NCBI RefSeq assembly: GCF_017742995.1
Contig: NZ_CP072425.1
Span: forward strand, 2,170,001-2,234,000
Origin: Pseudoalteromonas viridis
Lineage (GTDB): Bacteria > Pseudomonadota > Gammaproteobacteria > Enterobacterales > Alteromonadaceae
Reading direction: 5' to 3'
Length of the DNA: 64,000 bases
This document shows, in pieces, positions 35,868-45,388 of this stretch. The stretch's first letter is position 1. Every line of letters begins with the position of its first letter. The position numbers and the translations under genes are program-made. The notes below the pieces were generated by a model. It was not told where the DNA came from. It searched no databases and was given only the letters and a program-made list of their open reading frames with translations.

Positions 35868-35875
35868 GCGCTGCC

Positions 35876-36733
35876 TTATTGCCGGTGTCCGGTCGTATGC
35901 GTGGCACCGATCTGGCTGTGGTGTTTGAGAAACACACTGGCAGGGATCAGCACACGCCCCTGGTCAGATTCGATAACCAGCATAGTCGCTGTGATCTCGG
36001 TTAATCGGCCACGCACTCCGGCAATGTCGATATCATCGTTAATGCGGCAATGGCGCTGGGCCTGTCTGGCCGCAACTGTGTTCGCAATCACTTCCTGGCT
36101 GCCAAGGCCAAAGGCCAGCGCGACACCAAAACACAGCATGCCTGTAACGACGATAACCAGGTTGGTGACAAAGTGTACATTGATCCCCAGTTGCTCGACC
36201 CCTATTACCATGGCGGTAAAGAGAATAACAAAATGGGCAATGCGGGTGGCGGCTTCTGTGTGGGCAAAGCCAATAGAGTGCGCACTGGCTTTGATCATGG
36301 AGCTGATCAGGCCGGCCAGAAAATAACCGGCAACCATGATCAGAATACCGGTGATCAGGTTTGGCAGATAAGCAAAGAGCGCTGCGGCAGAGTCAGTAAA
36401 TAAGCTTAAGCCCAGGCTGGAAGCGGCGGCCGTGGCAAAAAACAGCAGTGTCAGCCAAAAAACACTTCGACAAATGACCTTAATGTGCCGGGAAGAAAGT
36501 TGCACCTGTCTGGGTTGTTGTGTCTTTTGCTGGACACTGGCCAGTGCCTTGTTGAACACCTGAAGCAGCGTCAGTGCTAATTTGCTGAGTAACCAGGCGC
36601 AGGCCCAGCCCAGTAACAGAATCATTGCTGCGACGACTAGCTGGGGGATCAGGCTAAAAAAGTAACTTTGCAGTTGCTCAAAACCGCTATGTGCACTGCT
36701 TTGCCAGTCAAAAAGTGCCGAGCCATCAGTCAT
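35876..36733 (-). CDS. MscS-like mechanosensitive channel family protein
   Basis: The 285-residue protein has an N-terminal periplasmic tail, then conserved TM-helix repeats (PQLVVAAMILLLGWACAWLLS, about 30-50; LPNLITGILIMVAGYFLAGL, about 122-141), further helices, and a pore-like stretch FGVALAFGLGSQEVIANTVA followed by an MscS beta domain (DIAGVRGRLTEITATMLVIE; VLIPASVFL). It is the first gene of the three-gene operon with the MgtE-N-CBS and MgtE genes, gap 8 bases, which hints at a role in ion balance coupled to Mg2+ import. Confidence 0.87.
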   Translation of the reverse strand: MTDGSALFDWQSSAHSGFEQLQSYFFSLIPQLVVAAMILLLGWACAWLLSKLALTLLQVFNKALASVQQKTQQPRQVQLSSRHIKVICRSVFWLTLLFFATAAASSLGLSLFTDSAAALFAYLPNLITGILIMVAGYFLAGLISSMIKASAHSIGFAHTEAATRIAHFVILFTAMVIGVEQLGINVHFVTNLVIVVTGMLCFGVALAFGLGSQEVIANTVAARQAQRHCRINDDIDIAGVRGRLTEITATMLVIESDQGRVLIPASVFLKHHSQIGATHTTGHRQ

Positions 36734-36890
36734 GATAGGTCCTGGTTAAAAAAGTTGGAAAAGTTATCGTCATCTCGTTCCGTCCGGTTTACCAACCTGG
36801 AAGTTGTCAATAATGAGAGCGGGCTGATCTGTAAGTTGCTGGTTAAAGTGTTGTATTGAAAACGGGGTTTGTCCAGCCAGTGATGGTGAA

Positions 36891-36921
36891 ATAAAAAAGC
36901 CACTGTGAAGACAGTGGCTTT
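36891..36921 (-). terminator. Intrinsic terminator of dxs
   Basis: The perfect 11-bp stem AAAGCCACTGT/ACAGTGGCTTT (36896-36906 with 36911-36921) with a 4-base loop is followed by TTTATTTC on the minus strand, 22 bases past the dxs stop. Confidence 0.93.
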
Positions 36922-36943
36922 AAAACTCGTTGACGGTGGCGTT

Positions 36944-38803
36944 TTACAGTACCGCTTCGATCCGTTGTTGGAGCCCGTCGGCATCCAGACCCATTTCGGC
37001 GTGCATTTGCTCCTGAGTTCCATGCTTAATGAACTCATCGGGAATGCCCAAATGCAGAATAGGTTTAAGGATGTGCTTAGCGGCCAGATATTCACTGACA
37101 GCACTACCTGCACCGCCAGCGATGGCATTATCTTCCAGTGTGACAAGCAGATCATGTTCAGCCGCCAGCGTTTCAACCATAGCGCCATCCAGTGGTTTCA
37201 CAAAACGCATATCCACCAAAGTGGCATCCAGCGCGTCTGCGACTGGCTTTGCGTTGTGTAACAAGGTACCAAAGTTAAGTATGGCGACCTTCTTACCTGA
37301 ACGTAATTGGTTTGCCTTGCCTACTTCCAGCTCAGTCATCTGTGCTTCAATCTCTGCGTCACCTGCAGAGCCACGTGGGTAGCGTACTGCGGCAGGCTGT
37401 TGCAGACGATGGCCGGTGTAAAGCATCTGACGGCATTCGTTCAGGTCACTCGGGGTCATAATCACCATGTTGGGAATACAACGCATAAAGCTCAAGTCAT
37501 ACGCGCCCTGATGCGTCTCGCCGTCGGCACCGACAATTCCGGCGCGGTCAATGGCAAACAGCACCGGCAGGTTTTGTAATGCCACATCATGGATAAGCTG
37601 ATCGTAACCACGCTGCAAAAAGCTGGAGTAGATAGCAACAACAGGGTTCAGACCTTCACAGGCAAACCCGGCGCCCAAGGTTACGGCATGCTGCTCCGCA
37701 ATGGCCACATCAAAGTACTGGTTAGGGTGCTCTTTTGAAAAACGCACCATACCTGAGCCTTCACGCATGGCCGGGGTAATGGCCATTAGCTTGCTGTCTT
37801 GCTCTGCCATGTCACACAGCCAGTCACCAAACACTTTTGAAAAAGTCGGGGCGCTGGGTTTGGACTTAGGCAGGCTATGAATGCTTGGATCAAACTTAGG
37901 CACACCGTGGTAACCGATCGGATCGGCTTCCGCAGGTTGATAACCTTTACCTTTTTGCGTTTTAACGTGCAGCAACTGCGGACCTTTAAGGTTACGCATG
38001 TTTCTGAGCGTATCAACCAGCATATTCACGTCATGGCCATCAATCGGGCCTATGTAGTTAAAGCCGAGTTCCTCGAAAAAGGTACCCGGTATCACCATGC
38101 CCTTTAAATGCTCTTCAACCTTGCTGGCCAGCTCCTTAACCGGTGGTACGCCCGAGAGTAGCTTTTTGCCGCCTTCGCGGATATTCGTGTAAAAGCTGCC
38201 AGATAAAATCCGTGCAAAATGGTTGTTCAGCGCGCCGACGTTTTCAGAGATGGACATTTCATTGTCGTTGAGGATCACCAGCATGTCTGATTTCACATCA
38301 CCGGCGTGGTTCATTGCCTCAAACGCCATGCCTGCAGTCATCGCACCATCACCAATCACGGCAACGACTTTACGCCCCTGTTGCTCCTTTTCTGCCGCAA
38401 TGGCCATGGCCAGCGCTGCGGAGATAGACGTACTGGAGTGGCCAACACTGAAAGTATCGTACTCGCTTTCTTCACGGAAGGGGAAAGGGTGCAGGCCATC
38501 TTTTTGTCGTATGGTGTGCATCTTATCCCGGCGTCCGGTGAGGATTTTATGCGGATAGGCCTGGTGGCCCACATCCCACACCAGGCGATCTGCCGGCGTA
38601 TTGTAGACGTAGTGCAGGGCAACTGTCAGTTCAACGGTTCCAAGGCCTGAGGCCAGGTGGCCGCTACTTTGTGAAACTGAGTTGAGCAAATAGTCGCGTA
38701 GCTCATTGCTGAACTCGGTCAGTTTGTGTTGCGGCAAAGTGCGCAGCTGCTCAGGCTGCTCTATCAATGCCAAAAGGGGATACTTGCTGTTATCAAGACT
38801 CAT
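36944..38803 (-). CDS. dxs: 1-deoxy-D-xylulose-5-phosphate synthase
   Basis: Dxs condenses pyruvate and glyceraldehyde-3-phosphate, the first step of the MEP isoprenoid pathway. The start at 38803 ([14 protein letters not shown]) matches E. coli Dxs in position and gives 619 residues; an in-frame ATG at 38848 would add 15. Motifs: [38 protein letters not shown], the thiamine diphosphate motif [20 protein letters not shown]...NDNEMSIS, and the transketolase-like [17 protein letters not shown]. The upstream neighbour ispA acts later in the same pathway; a 211-base gap separates them. Confidence 0.95.
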   Translation of the reverse strand: MSLDNSKYPLLALIEQPEQLRTLPQHKLTEFSNELRDYLLNSVSQSSGHLASGLGTVELTVALHYVYNTPADRLVWDVGHQAYPHKILTGRRDKMHTIRQKDGLHPFPFREESEYDTFSVGHSSTSISAALAMAIAAEKEQQGRKVVAVIGDGAMTAGMAFEAMNHAGDVKSDMLVILNDNEMSISENVGALNNHFARILSGSFYTNIREGGKKLLSGVPPVKELASKVEEHLKGMVIPGTFFEELGFNYIGPIDGHDVNMLVDTLRNMRNLKGPQLLHVKTQKGKGYQPAEADPIGYHGVPKFDPSIHSLPKSKPSAPTFSKVFGDWLCDMAEQDSKLMAITPAMREGSGMVRFSKEHPNQYFDVAIAEQHAVTLGAGFACEGLNPVVAIYSSFLQRGYDQLIHDVALQNLPVLFAIDRAGIVGADGETHQGAYDLSFMRCIPNMVIMTPSDLNECRQMLYTGHRLQQPAAVRYPRGSAGDAEIEAQMTELEVGKANQLRSGKKVAILNFGTLLHNAKPVADALDATLVDMRFVKPLDGAMVETLAAEHDLLVTLEDNAIAGGAGSAVSEYLAAKHILKPILHLGIPDEFIKHGTQEQMHAEMGLDADGLQQRIEAVL

Positions 38804-39014
38804 ATTGATTACGTTATCCTGGGCAGAGTTTACTGACTTAGTTGTCATTGTTATCTGCCATTAAATTTATGAATTCTGTTCCAGGTGCTCAGCCTACTTG
38901 CAAGTCGCTTTCTAGGCGCTTAGTTCGGCGTGCTCAGTGCAATGCACCACAGTATAACTTAACTAGTTATTAATTTAGCGACTTATCAGTCGATTGCTAG
39001 TCTGTGTAGCGTCA

Positions 39015-39902
39015 TTAATGGTCTCTGGCGATGATATAATCAGCCAGTAGAGCCAGGGTTTGTGTGTCTGCATCTATGTCTTGTAATGCCTGCTTGGCGT
39101 CTTCTACGAGTGCCTGTGCTTTTTGCTTGGCGCCTGACAATCCCAACAGTGCAGGATACGTAGATTTATTATGTTCCAGATCAGACCCCTGAGGTTTGCC
39201 CAGTACTTCGGTGTTGCCTTCTATGTCAAGAATGTCGTCCTGAACCTGGAACGCCAGACCTATATTCTGACCATAGTCACGTAATCGTGCCAAAGTGTGT
39301 GGCGATACATCGGGAGCACACAACGCGCCCAGTTCAATGGCGCAGGTCAGCAGGGCGCCTGTTTTTAAGCGGTGGATCCGCTCGAGTTCTGCCAGACTGA
39401 CAGACTTGTCTGTTGCAGCCAAATCGAGTGCCTGACCACCCACCATACCCTGTAATCCAGAAGCTTTGGCAAGTGTTTTTATCATCGTAATCTGATTTGC
39501 TGCCGGCACCGAAAATGTGTGTGTAGACAACAGCTCAAACGCCAGAGTTTGTAAGGCATCACCGGCTAATATGGCTTGCGCTTCATCGAAGGCAATATGG
39601 CAGGTGGGCTTTCCTCTGCGCAGGTCATCATCGTCCATAGCAGGCAGATCGTCATGCACCAATGAGTAGCTATGAATGCACTCAACCGCTGCGGCGGCAA
39701 TATCCAGATCGCGCGGCGAGGCGCCAAAAATTTGCCCCGTGGCGTAAACTAAAAATGGGCGTAACCGTTTGCCACCATTACTAATGCTATAGCGCGCTGC
39801 AGCGATAGCAGTCTCGTCACTGTCCAGTGTCTGGGCGAAATAGGTCGCCACAGTGTGTTCGACCTGCGCTCTGGCATGGGCAAGTTGTGCTTGTAAGTCC
39901 AC
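39015..39902 (-). CDS. ispA: (2E,6E)-farnesyl diphosphate synthase
   Basis: IspA condenses isopentenyl diphosphate with allylic diphosphates to make farnesyl diphosphate. The 295-residue protein has NGGKRLRPFLVY, the first Asp-rich motif LVHDDLPAMDDDDLRRGKPT, and the second DDILDIEGN with FQVQ just before. The length is typical. xseB lies four bases upstream in the same direction, the standard xseB-ispA-dxs order. Confidence 0.96.
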   Translation of the reverse strand: MDLQAQLAHARAQVEHTVATYFAQTLDSDETAIAAARYSISNGGKRLRPFLVYATGQIFGASPRDLDIAAAAVECIHSYSLVHDDLPAMDDDDLRRGKPTCHIAFDEAQAILAGDALQTLAFELLSTHTFSVPAANQITMIKTLAKASGLQGMVGGQALDLAATDKSVSLAELERIHRLKTGALLTCAIELGALCAPDVSPHTLARLRDYGQNIGLAFQVQDDILDIEGNTEVLGKPQGSDLEHNKSTYPALLGLSGAKQKAQALVEDAKQALQDIDADTQTLALLADYIIARDH

Positions 39903-39905
39903 CGT

Positions 39906-40148
39906 TTATTCCAGCTCGTCCGTAAAGTCATTCAGCGGACTTTGCTCGTCTTTACCAAGCAAAATCGCTACTTTTTGTTCTGCCTGTTGCAGCTTGTGTG
40001 AGGAGGCGTTAGCCAGTTTTATCCCACGCTCAAATTGCTTGAGGGATTGATCCAGGGTCAATTCGCCCCGCTCCATCCCTTGTACAATGCTTTCAAGCTC
40101 GTCAACGGCTTCTTCAAAGCTCATGTTTTCCGGTTTTTTTGTCGCCAT
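39906..40148 (-). CDS. xseB: Exodeoxyribonuclease VII small subunit
   Basis: The 80-residue protein (start ATG at 40148) matches XseB: MSFEEAVDELESIVQGMERGEL followed by LTLDQSLKQFERGIKL and a helical C-terminus. With XseA, encoded elsewhere, it forms exonuclease VII, which degrades single-stranded DNA. It is the first gene of the xseB-ispA-dxs set. Confidence 0.95.
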   Translation of the reverse strand: MATKKPENMSFEEAVDELESIVQGMERGELTLDQSLKQFERGIKLANASSHKLQQAEQKVAILLGKDEQSPLNDFTDELE

Positions 40149-40305
40149 GTGCAATATTCACTTTGAGCTAAATTAAAAAACGCCTAATTTTATGAGTATT
40201 ACAGATTGAGGTCAAAGATCTCTCAGACTTTTTGCGTTATACAGTCCGGACGGCCTTTCAATGGTTTATGAATTCGCAATTTCAAGGCAATTTAATATAA
40301 TTGAG

Positions 40306-40332
40306 TTAAGTTATTGCAAAACTGGCCGATAA
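40306..40332 (+). promoter_or_regulatory. Sigma-28 (FliA) promoter of pomAB
   Basis: TTAAGTTA at 40306-40313 and a perfect GCCGATAA at 40325-40332 are separated by 11 bases; the enteric FliA consensus is TAAAGTTT-N11-GCCGATAA. It lies 57 bases before the pomA start. It puts stator synthesis in the late flagellar class. Confidence 0.82.
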
Positions 40333-40389
40333 CTCTGTCGATAATAATAACTGCGTGATAGATAGCGGGTAATTTCCTTTGGAGGGTGT

Positions 40390-41157
40390 GTGGATTTAGC
40401 AACCGTGATTGGGATCTTAGGGGCCATAGGCTTGATTGTGATGTCCATGGTACTTAGTAGTGATGGCCAGGTCGCCATGTTTTACAACACTCCATCAGTG
40501 GTTATTGTGTTTGGTGGCTCGATCTTTATCGTGCTTTCTAACTTTACCATGAGCCAGTTTTTTGGCATTGGTAAGGTGGCCGGTAAGGCCTTTATGTTTA
40601 AGCTCGAAACCCCGGAAGAGTTGATCGAAAAAGCGGTTGAGCTTGCGGACTCTGCACGTAAAGGGGGCTTTTTGGCTCTGGAAGAAGCGGAAATTCCCAA
40701 CTCGTTCATGCGCAAAGGCGTCGATATGCTGGTGGATGGTCACGATGCGGACGTGGTTAGGGCAACCTTGCAAAAAGACATTGCACTCACCTCTACGCGT
40801 CACGAAATGGGCGCCGGCTTGTTTAAATCTCTGGCGGATATTGCTCCGGCAATGGGCATGATTGGTACTCTGATTGGCCTGGTGGCCATGTTATCTAACA
40901 TGGACGACCCCAAAGCGATTGGACCGGCGATGGCCGTTGCGCTGTTAACTACGCTCTATGGCGCGTTTTTGGCTAACGTGGTGGCCATTCCTATTCAGGT
41001 TAAACTGGAGCTGCGCAAAGACGAGGAAGAGCGGAACCAACGCTTGATCCTGGATGCCATTTTGGGTATTCAGGATGGCCAGAACCCGAAAGTAATTGAA
41101 GGTATTCTGAAAAACTATCTGCCTGAGTCCAAGCGCGGTGGTGAGGCCGAGGAGTAG
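40390..41157 (+). CDS. pomA: Flagellar motor stator protein PomA (sodium-driven)
   Basis: The 255-residue MotA/PomA homologue starts with GTG at 40390, with GGAGGG 3 bases upstream. It has four membrane helices: two near the N-terminus (MDLATVIGILGAIGLIVMSM; VVIVFGGSIFIVLSNFTMSQ) and two after a large cytoplasmic loop (APAMGMIGTLIGLVAML; MAVALLTTLYGAFLANVVAIP). The charged loop that touches FliG is around residues 85-95. Its grouping as PomA rather than MotA rests on overall likeness to Vibrio PomA and on the xseB-ispA-dxs context. Confidence 0.93.
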   Translation: MDLATVIGILGAIGLIVMSMVLSSDGQVAMFYNTPSVVIVFGGSIFIVLSNFTMSQFFGIGKVAGKAFMFKLETPEELIEKAVELADSARKGGFLALEEAEIPNSFMRKGVDMLVDGHDADVVRATLQKDIALTSTRHEMGAGLFKSLADIAPAMGMIGTLIGLVAMLSNMDDPKAIGPAMAVALLTTLYGAFLANVVAIPIQVKLELRKDEEERNQRLILDAILGIQDGQNPKVIEGILKNYLPESKRGGEAEE

Positions 41158-41159
41158 TT

Positions 41160-42092
41160 ATGTCAGACGAGAACGAATGCAAATGTCCTCCCCCGGGCCT
41201 GCCTGCCTGGATGGGGACCTTTGCCGATCTTATGTCGCTGCTGATGTGTTTCTTCGTTTTGTTGCTGGCCTTTTCAGAAATGGATGTACTCAAGTTCAAA
41301 CAAATTGCGGGCTCAATGAAGTTCGCATTTGGTGTACAGAACAAGATTGAAGTAAAAGACATTCCCAAAGGGACCAGTGTGATAGCAATGGAATTCACCC
41401 CGGGCAAGCCTGAACCCACTCCCATAGAAACCATTCAACAGCAGACCGTTGAAATGACGCAACAAATGCTGGAATTTCAGGCGGGTGATGAAAGCTCCGC
41501 AGGGGGACGACAAGAGCAGCGTGGTAATAAACGCGGTGGCGAGTCGTCCAGTACAGCACAGGAACAGTCGATGACGCAGGCAATCGCTGCGGCTGAACAG
41601 GAGCAGGTGAATGAGTTGGTGAAAAAAATTGCGCAACAGCTCGAAAAGCAAATTATGGATGGTGCTATCGAACTGGAGTCGCTCGGTCAGCAGATCATCA
41701 TACGAATTCAGGAAAATGGCTCTTTCCCGTCGGGCAGTGCATTTTTACAGCCTAAATTCAAACCGGTGATCCAGGATATTGCTCAGTTGCTTAAAGATGT
41801 GCCCGGTGAAATTACGGTGTCTGGACATACGGATGACTTTCAATTTTCTAATGAACTTTACAGCAACAACTGGGATCTGTCGGCGACCAGGGCCGTTGCG
41901 GTCGCTACAGAAATGCAAACAGTGCCTGGATTTGATAAAAATCGCATGGTGGTTGTGGGCCACGCAGACACGCGCCCTTTGGTACCGAATGAAACCGATA
42001 CAGACCGGCGACGCAACCGGCGCGTTGAAATATCAATCATGCAAGGGAAAGCCAAAGAATCTGATCCAATTAATGTACGCGAAAGCAATTAG
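41160..42092 (+). CDS. pomB: Flagellar motor stator protein PomB
   Basis: PomB pairs with PomA and anchors the stator to peptidoglycan. The 310-residue protein has one membrane helix (TFADLMSLLMCFFVLLLAF, about 20-38) with the ion-carrying Asp in FADLMS, a Gln-rich flexible linker (about 85-150), and a C-terminal OmpA-like domain with VSGHTDDFQFSNELYSNNWDLSATRA and HADTRPLVPNETDTDRRRNRRVEI. The cysteines just before the helix (ECKCPPP) are seen in PomB. It starts 2 bases after pomA. Confidence 0.94.
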   Translation: MSDENECKCPPPGLPAWMGTFADLMSLLMCFFVLLLAFSEMDVLKFKQIAGSMKFAFGVQNKIEVKDIPKGTSVIAMEFTPGKPEPTPIETIQQQTVEMTQQMLEFQAGDESSAGGRQEQRGNKRGGESSSTAQEQSMTQAIAAAEQEQVNELVKKIAQQLEKQIMDGAIELESLGQQIIIRIQENGSFPSGSAFLQPKFKPVIQDIAQLLKDVPGEITVSGHTDDFQFSNELYSNNWDLSATRAVAVATEMQTVPGFDKNRMVVVGHADTRPLVPNETDTDRRRNRRVEISIMQGKAKESDPINVRESN

Positions 42093-42166
42093 AGGTATTG
42101 CGCGGTACCGATTCTTGGGCTACGCTAGGCCACGGACTTTATCTTATAATGTTAATGGAGAAAACA

Positions 42167-42238
42167 ATGCTTAATAAATATGCTTACATGCCGGGTTCAA
42201 ATGGTGGTGGTGCTGACGGCGATGAAAAGCCAGAGTAA
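42167..42238 (+). CDS. Possible 23-residue peptide gene
   Basis: A short ORF (MLNKYAYMPGSNGGGADGD plus EKPE) starts at 42167 with GGAG 8 bases upstream and TATAAT at 42143-42148 in front, so it has both promoter-like and ribosome-binding sequences. A Gly-rich centre and acidic tail follow a hydrophobic-aromatic start. It stops 17 bases before the next gene, a small membrane protein. It could be a real small peptide, a leader ORF coupling translation of the membrane protein, or chance. Confidence 0.45.
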   Translation: MLNKYAYMPGSNGGGADGDEKPE

Positions 42239-42255
42239 TCACTTGATTCGTCTCC

Positions 42256-42780
42256 ATGACTCAGATCGATATTAACGGCGCTAACATAACGCCGATCCTT
42301 CATGCCATATTTGACAGCCAAATGGTGCTAGTTTCTATTGCCGTGGTGCTGTTCTATTTTCTAAAGGATAAGCAGGCGCTCAGATATGCGTTACTGTGCC
42401 TTGCATTTTTTATTAACGGCTATCTGACATACGATCTGATCATGGAGTACGATACAAACAAAGTATACCGATACATATACTGGGCTGCCACGGATATCCT
42501 GTTCATTGCCATAGTTGCCTACTGGGCACTTAAAGATAAAATGTATATGTGGCAGAGCATTATTTGTCAGCTTGTGGTGATCCCCGCCCCATTGCTGCAG
42601 TTATTCCGATTGGTTGACTGGCACCTGATGGACTTGAGTTATTCAGGTTATCTGTACAGAACCGTATTGCCTTTAGTTAATTACGCCACGGTATTTTTAT
42701 GCTTTGCGCCTTTGATATATCTTTTTGGCAGAAATGCCAAAAAAGACGTCTCTTCACAGCCACCTCAGGATGTTAGTTAA
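42256..42780 (+). CDS. Small membrane protein of unknown function
   Basis: A 174-residue protein with about five hydrophobic helices (around 15-35, 42-60, 72-90, 97-112 and 135-158) and a short polar C-terminus with several Gln/Ser. No family is recognised. There is no clear Shine-Dalgarno before the ATG at 42256; translational coupling to the 23-codon ORF that ends 17 bases upstream would explain this. It lies after pomB but is separated by 160 bases with a TATAAT, so it is likely its own unit. Confidence 0.68.
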   Translation: MTQIDINGANITPILHAIFDSQMVLVSIAVVLFYFLKDKQALRYALLCLAFFINGYLTYDLIMEYDTNKVYRYIYWAATDILFIAIVAYWALKDKMYMWQSIICQLVVIPAPLLQLFRLVDWHLMDLSYSGYLYRTVLPLVNYATVFLCFAPLIYLFGRNAKKDVSSQPPQDVS

Positions 42781-43021
42781 CTGGTTTAAAATCAGCTAGC
42801 CAGATCTCGATAAACCGTAAACGTTGACTATTTATGTTCACATAAACGTGAACGCGTGAATCAGGGTTAGTCCACTCCACCACAATTATCCCTATACAAC
42901 GTAGCAGATAAAACCAATGCCGTTAGGCACTGGCAATTGATATCTTTATTCCCGGTGCTTTGGTCCCCGGGCCGAGGATACGCATATTACAGCTGATCAC
43001 GCCAATAACGGGTTATAACAA
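42781..43021. other. Intergenic region with inverted repeats
   Basis: 240 bases between convergent genes. GTTCAC-N6-GTGAAC (42836-42853) and CCCGG...CCCGGG near 42953-42971 are visible besides the terminator listed separately. No coding sequence seen. Confidence 0.45.
42907..42933 (-). terminator. Intrinsic terminator downstream of the lipoprotein gene
   Basis: On the minus strand CCAGTGCC and GGCATTGG (42926-42933 and 42914-42921) form an 8-bp stem with one G-T pair and a 4-base loop, then TTTTATC. It is about 90 bases past the stop of the lipoprotein gene. Confidence 0.7.
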
Positions 43022-43930
43022 CTAGCGAATATCGATTTGGGTAATTGTTAGTTCTGCACCTGCTGTAAGAACACTTAACTCACCTGCGACTTTTACCGCA
43101 GTTTTAGCGCCCGTACTGTCTGGTAATCCTACGCTAGTTGCACCAAATTTACACGACTCCAGTTTATCTGTGGTGGTCAGTGCCACACTCAGACACTGGG
43201 TCACTGTGTTATCTCCGGTGCCCTGAGTTTCACAGAAGCTGGGATTCAATGTATCTCTTTGGCTTTGTGCGACCTGAGTAAGGGAATAGGAGAGTGCGAA
43301 TCCACCTTGGTCACAATCCAGAGTTAGCGAATTTTGATTGCTCTGCGCGGTTCCCAAAGTAAAGCGATTCTCGTCTTGGTTACGATACCAAACGGTTATT
43401 GCACTGCCTGGTGTTGCTATAGCGGTTTGCGAAGGTGCGCCCTGAGCACGCCAGTCATCTAGTGAGGTGAGCTCCGGTAAACTCCCTGTGAATGTGAGGG
43501 CGGGGCTGTAATAATAGAGTTCACCCTGTTTAACTGAGCCATTGTCTGCTCCCATCCAGGTTTGAGCACCACTGGAGCCAAAGATATTTGCCGCCAGCAA
43601 ACACAGGGTTTCATCTGAACTGAGTTCGTGAGATGCATTCAGAGAAAACTTATCAGCAAACATCATCAGTTGTGGTTTTGACTGTAACTGAGCGCCCTCG
43701 ATTTGCCAAAATACGGCGCTGCTTTCAAACTTATTAAGCGACCGTTGGGCATTAAAATCGTTGCCGCAGCTTTGCACCAGGTTGCTGGTATCCTGGCTGC
43801 TGTTATCTGTTGATGCATTCTTAGATGTATCCGCAGATAAATCAGGATTGGCTTTTAAAGGCTCGCTATTTTCGCCGCCACAGGCGACAAGCAATGCGGC
43901 TGGAAGAATAAGGGGGATCAGGTGCTTCAT
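43022..43930 (-). CDS. Putative outer-membrane lipoprotein
   Basis: The 302-residue form starts at 43930, where AAGGA lies 5 bases upstream, and begins MKHLIPLILPAALLVACGG, a lipoprotein signal with lipobox LVAC. A Ser/Asn/Asp-rich linker follows (about 20-50), then a domain with conserved-looking Cys pairs and many Thr/Ser. No enzyme motif is recognised. A longer reading to 44095 would run into the adjacent permease gene and is not supported. Function unknown. Confidence 0.78.
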   Translation of the reverse strand: MKHLIPLILPAALLVACGGENSEPLKANPDLSADTSKNASTDNSSQDTSNLVQSCGNDFNAQRSLNKFESSAVFWQIEGAQLQSKPQLMMFADKFSLNASHELSSDETLCLLAANIFGSSGAQTWMGADNGSVKQGELYYYSPALTFTGSLPELTSLDDWRAQGAPSQTAIATPGSAITVWYRNQDENRFTLGTAQSNQNSLTLDCDQGGFALSYSLTQVAQSQRDTLNPSFCETQGTGDNTVTQCLSVALTTTDKLESCKFGATSVGLPDSTGAKTAVKVAGELSVLTAGAELTITQIDIR

Positions 43931-44019
43931 ACGGTCCTTCTTAACTACGGCTGGAATGTCTTGGTGGGACATTATATCGCCAGCCGCAGTTAAATCGAGG
44001 CAAAAAGTGTGGTTATTTG

Positions 44020-45240
44020 TTAAAGCGCTGGTATCACGCCGAGCATTTGCAAACATTGAGCTGAGATGATCAGGACCCCACACAGGCCGGCACACAATAG
44101 ACCCAGGTTTCCACCTACCACCTGATAGCCTTCAGTTGGCTGATTTACGCTGTTCGCCTGATGCGTTTTACGCTGTTGCCAGACCATAGCAACTGGCAGG
44201 AAAATGGCCAGCACCACGAGTGCAATGGCGGCATAGCCCAGGGCCATAATAAACCCTTGCGGATAAAACAGGGCAAAGCCAAGGGGAGGTAAAAAAGTAA
44301 TGAGTGCAGTGATGATGCGCTCCGACACGGTATTACGCTTTTTAAACGCATCGGCAAAAAAGTCAAATAACCCCAGGCTGACACCCAAAAAGGAGGTTGC
44401 CAGTGCCAGGTCGGCAAACAGGGTGACGAAGGTACTAACCTGAGGACTATGGGCAATACTTGAGATGCTGGCGACAAACCCAGGTAAGCCCTCGCTGTTT
44501 AGTAGGGCACTTTGTGCCATCACGCCCTGGCTGAGTAACTGCCAGCCAATATAAATAGCCAAAGGCAATGAGGCACCCACTATCATTACTTTTCTCAGTG
44601 TACGAATATCAAGTCCGACATATTTAACGATAGAAGGGATGGAGCCATGAAAGCCAAAAGAGGTAAAAATTACCGGCAGAGCAGAGACGATCAACCCTTG
44701 TTCAATTGGCATATCCAGTAAGTGCTGGCCACGCACATAAGGAGTCAGCACGAAAAACAAACTGGCCAGGACGATAAGCTTAACGGTGAACAATACCCGG
44801 TTGAGCTTATCCACGGTACTGGTGCCTAATGTCACGATTGTCGCAACCATAATGGCCAGAAGCACTGAGCCTGTCTGTGGAGCAATCTCCATGCTGGTGA
44901 GTGCTGTCAGCTTTTCTTGCAGTTGGGCACCCCCGCCAGCAATATAAGCGGCGCACAGGGCGTAGAATAAAAACACCATGGAGAAGTTCGCAATATACTG
45001 CCCTTTCTTACCTAAGATACGTTTTGCCAGTGTGTTTAATGTGGCGTCTTTGTTGGCATATTGATGCAATTCCAGCATCAGTAAGGCGGTGTAAGTCATT
45101 AAGGCCCAGGTGGCCAGAATCAACAGTAATGCGGTGGTAAATCCCAGCCCGGCGGAAGCGATGGGTAATGCCAGCATACCTGCGCCAATAGTAGTGCCGG
45201 CGACAATTAACATGCTGCCGATAGTTTTGTTTTTTTGCAC
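44020..45240 (-). CDS. Aromatic amino acid permease (HAAAP family, TyrP/Mtr type)
   Basis: The 406-residue protein has 11 or so membrane helices and the HAAAP family opening KTIGSMLIVAGTTIGAGMLALPI. LPVIFTSFGFHGSIPSIVKY in the middle is the conserved substrate region of TyrP/Mtr/TnaB. It probably imports tyrosine or tryptophan with a proton or sodium ion. Which one cannot be told from sequence. It stands alone on the minus strand upstream of the lipoprotein gene. Confidence 0.88.
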   Translation of the reverse strand: MQKNKTIGSMLIVAGTTIGAGMLALPIASAGLGFTTALLLILATWALMTYTALLMLELHQYANKDATLNTLAKRILGKKGQYIANFSMVFLFYALCAAYIAGGGAQLQEKLTALTSMEIAPQTGSVLLAIMVATIVTLGTSTVDKLNRVLFTVKLIVLASLFFVLTPYVRGQHLLDMPIEQGLIVSALPVIFTSFGFHGSIPSIVKYVGLDIRTLRKVMIVGASLPLAIYIGWQLLSQGVMAQSALLNSEGLPGFVASISSIAHSPQVSTFVTLFADLALATSFLGVSLGLFDFFADAFKKRNTVSERIITALITFLPPLGFALFYPQGFIMALGYAAIALVVLAIFLPVAMVWQQRKTHQANSVNQPTEGYQVVGGNLGLLCAGLCGVLIISAQCLQMLGVIPAL

Positions 45241-45388
45241 ACGTAGCCCCTAACTTAGTGAGAGAAGCTGGCACCATATAACGGTTCTCTAAAAAATGAA
45301 ATAGTTTTGCTACAAATCAAGGTACAGGTATGTAATTTGTGCATTACATATCCGCTTAAGGCTATGGAAACTTGATATAAATTTGCAT

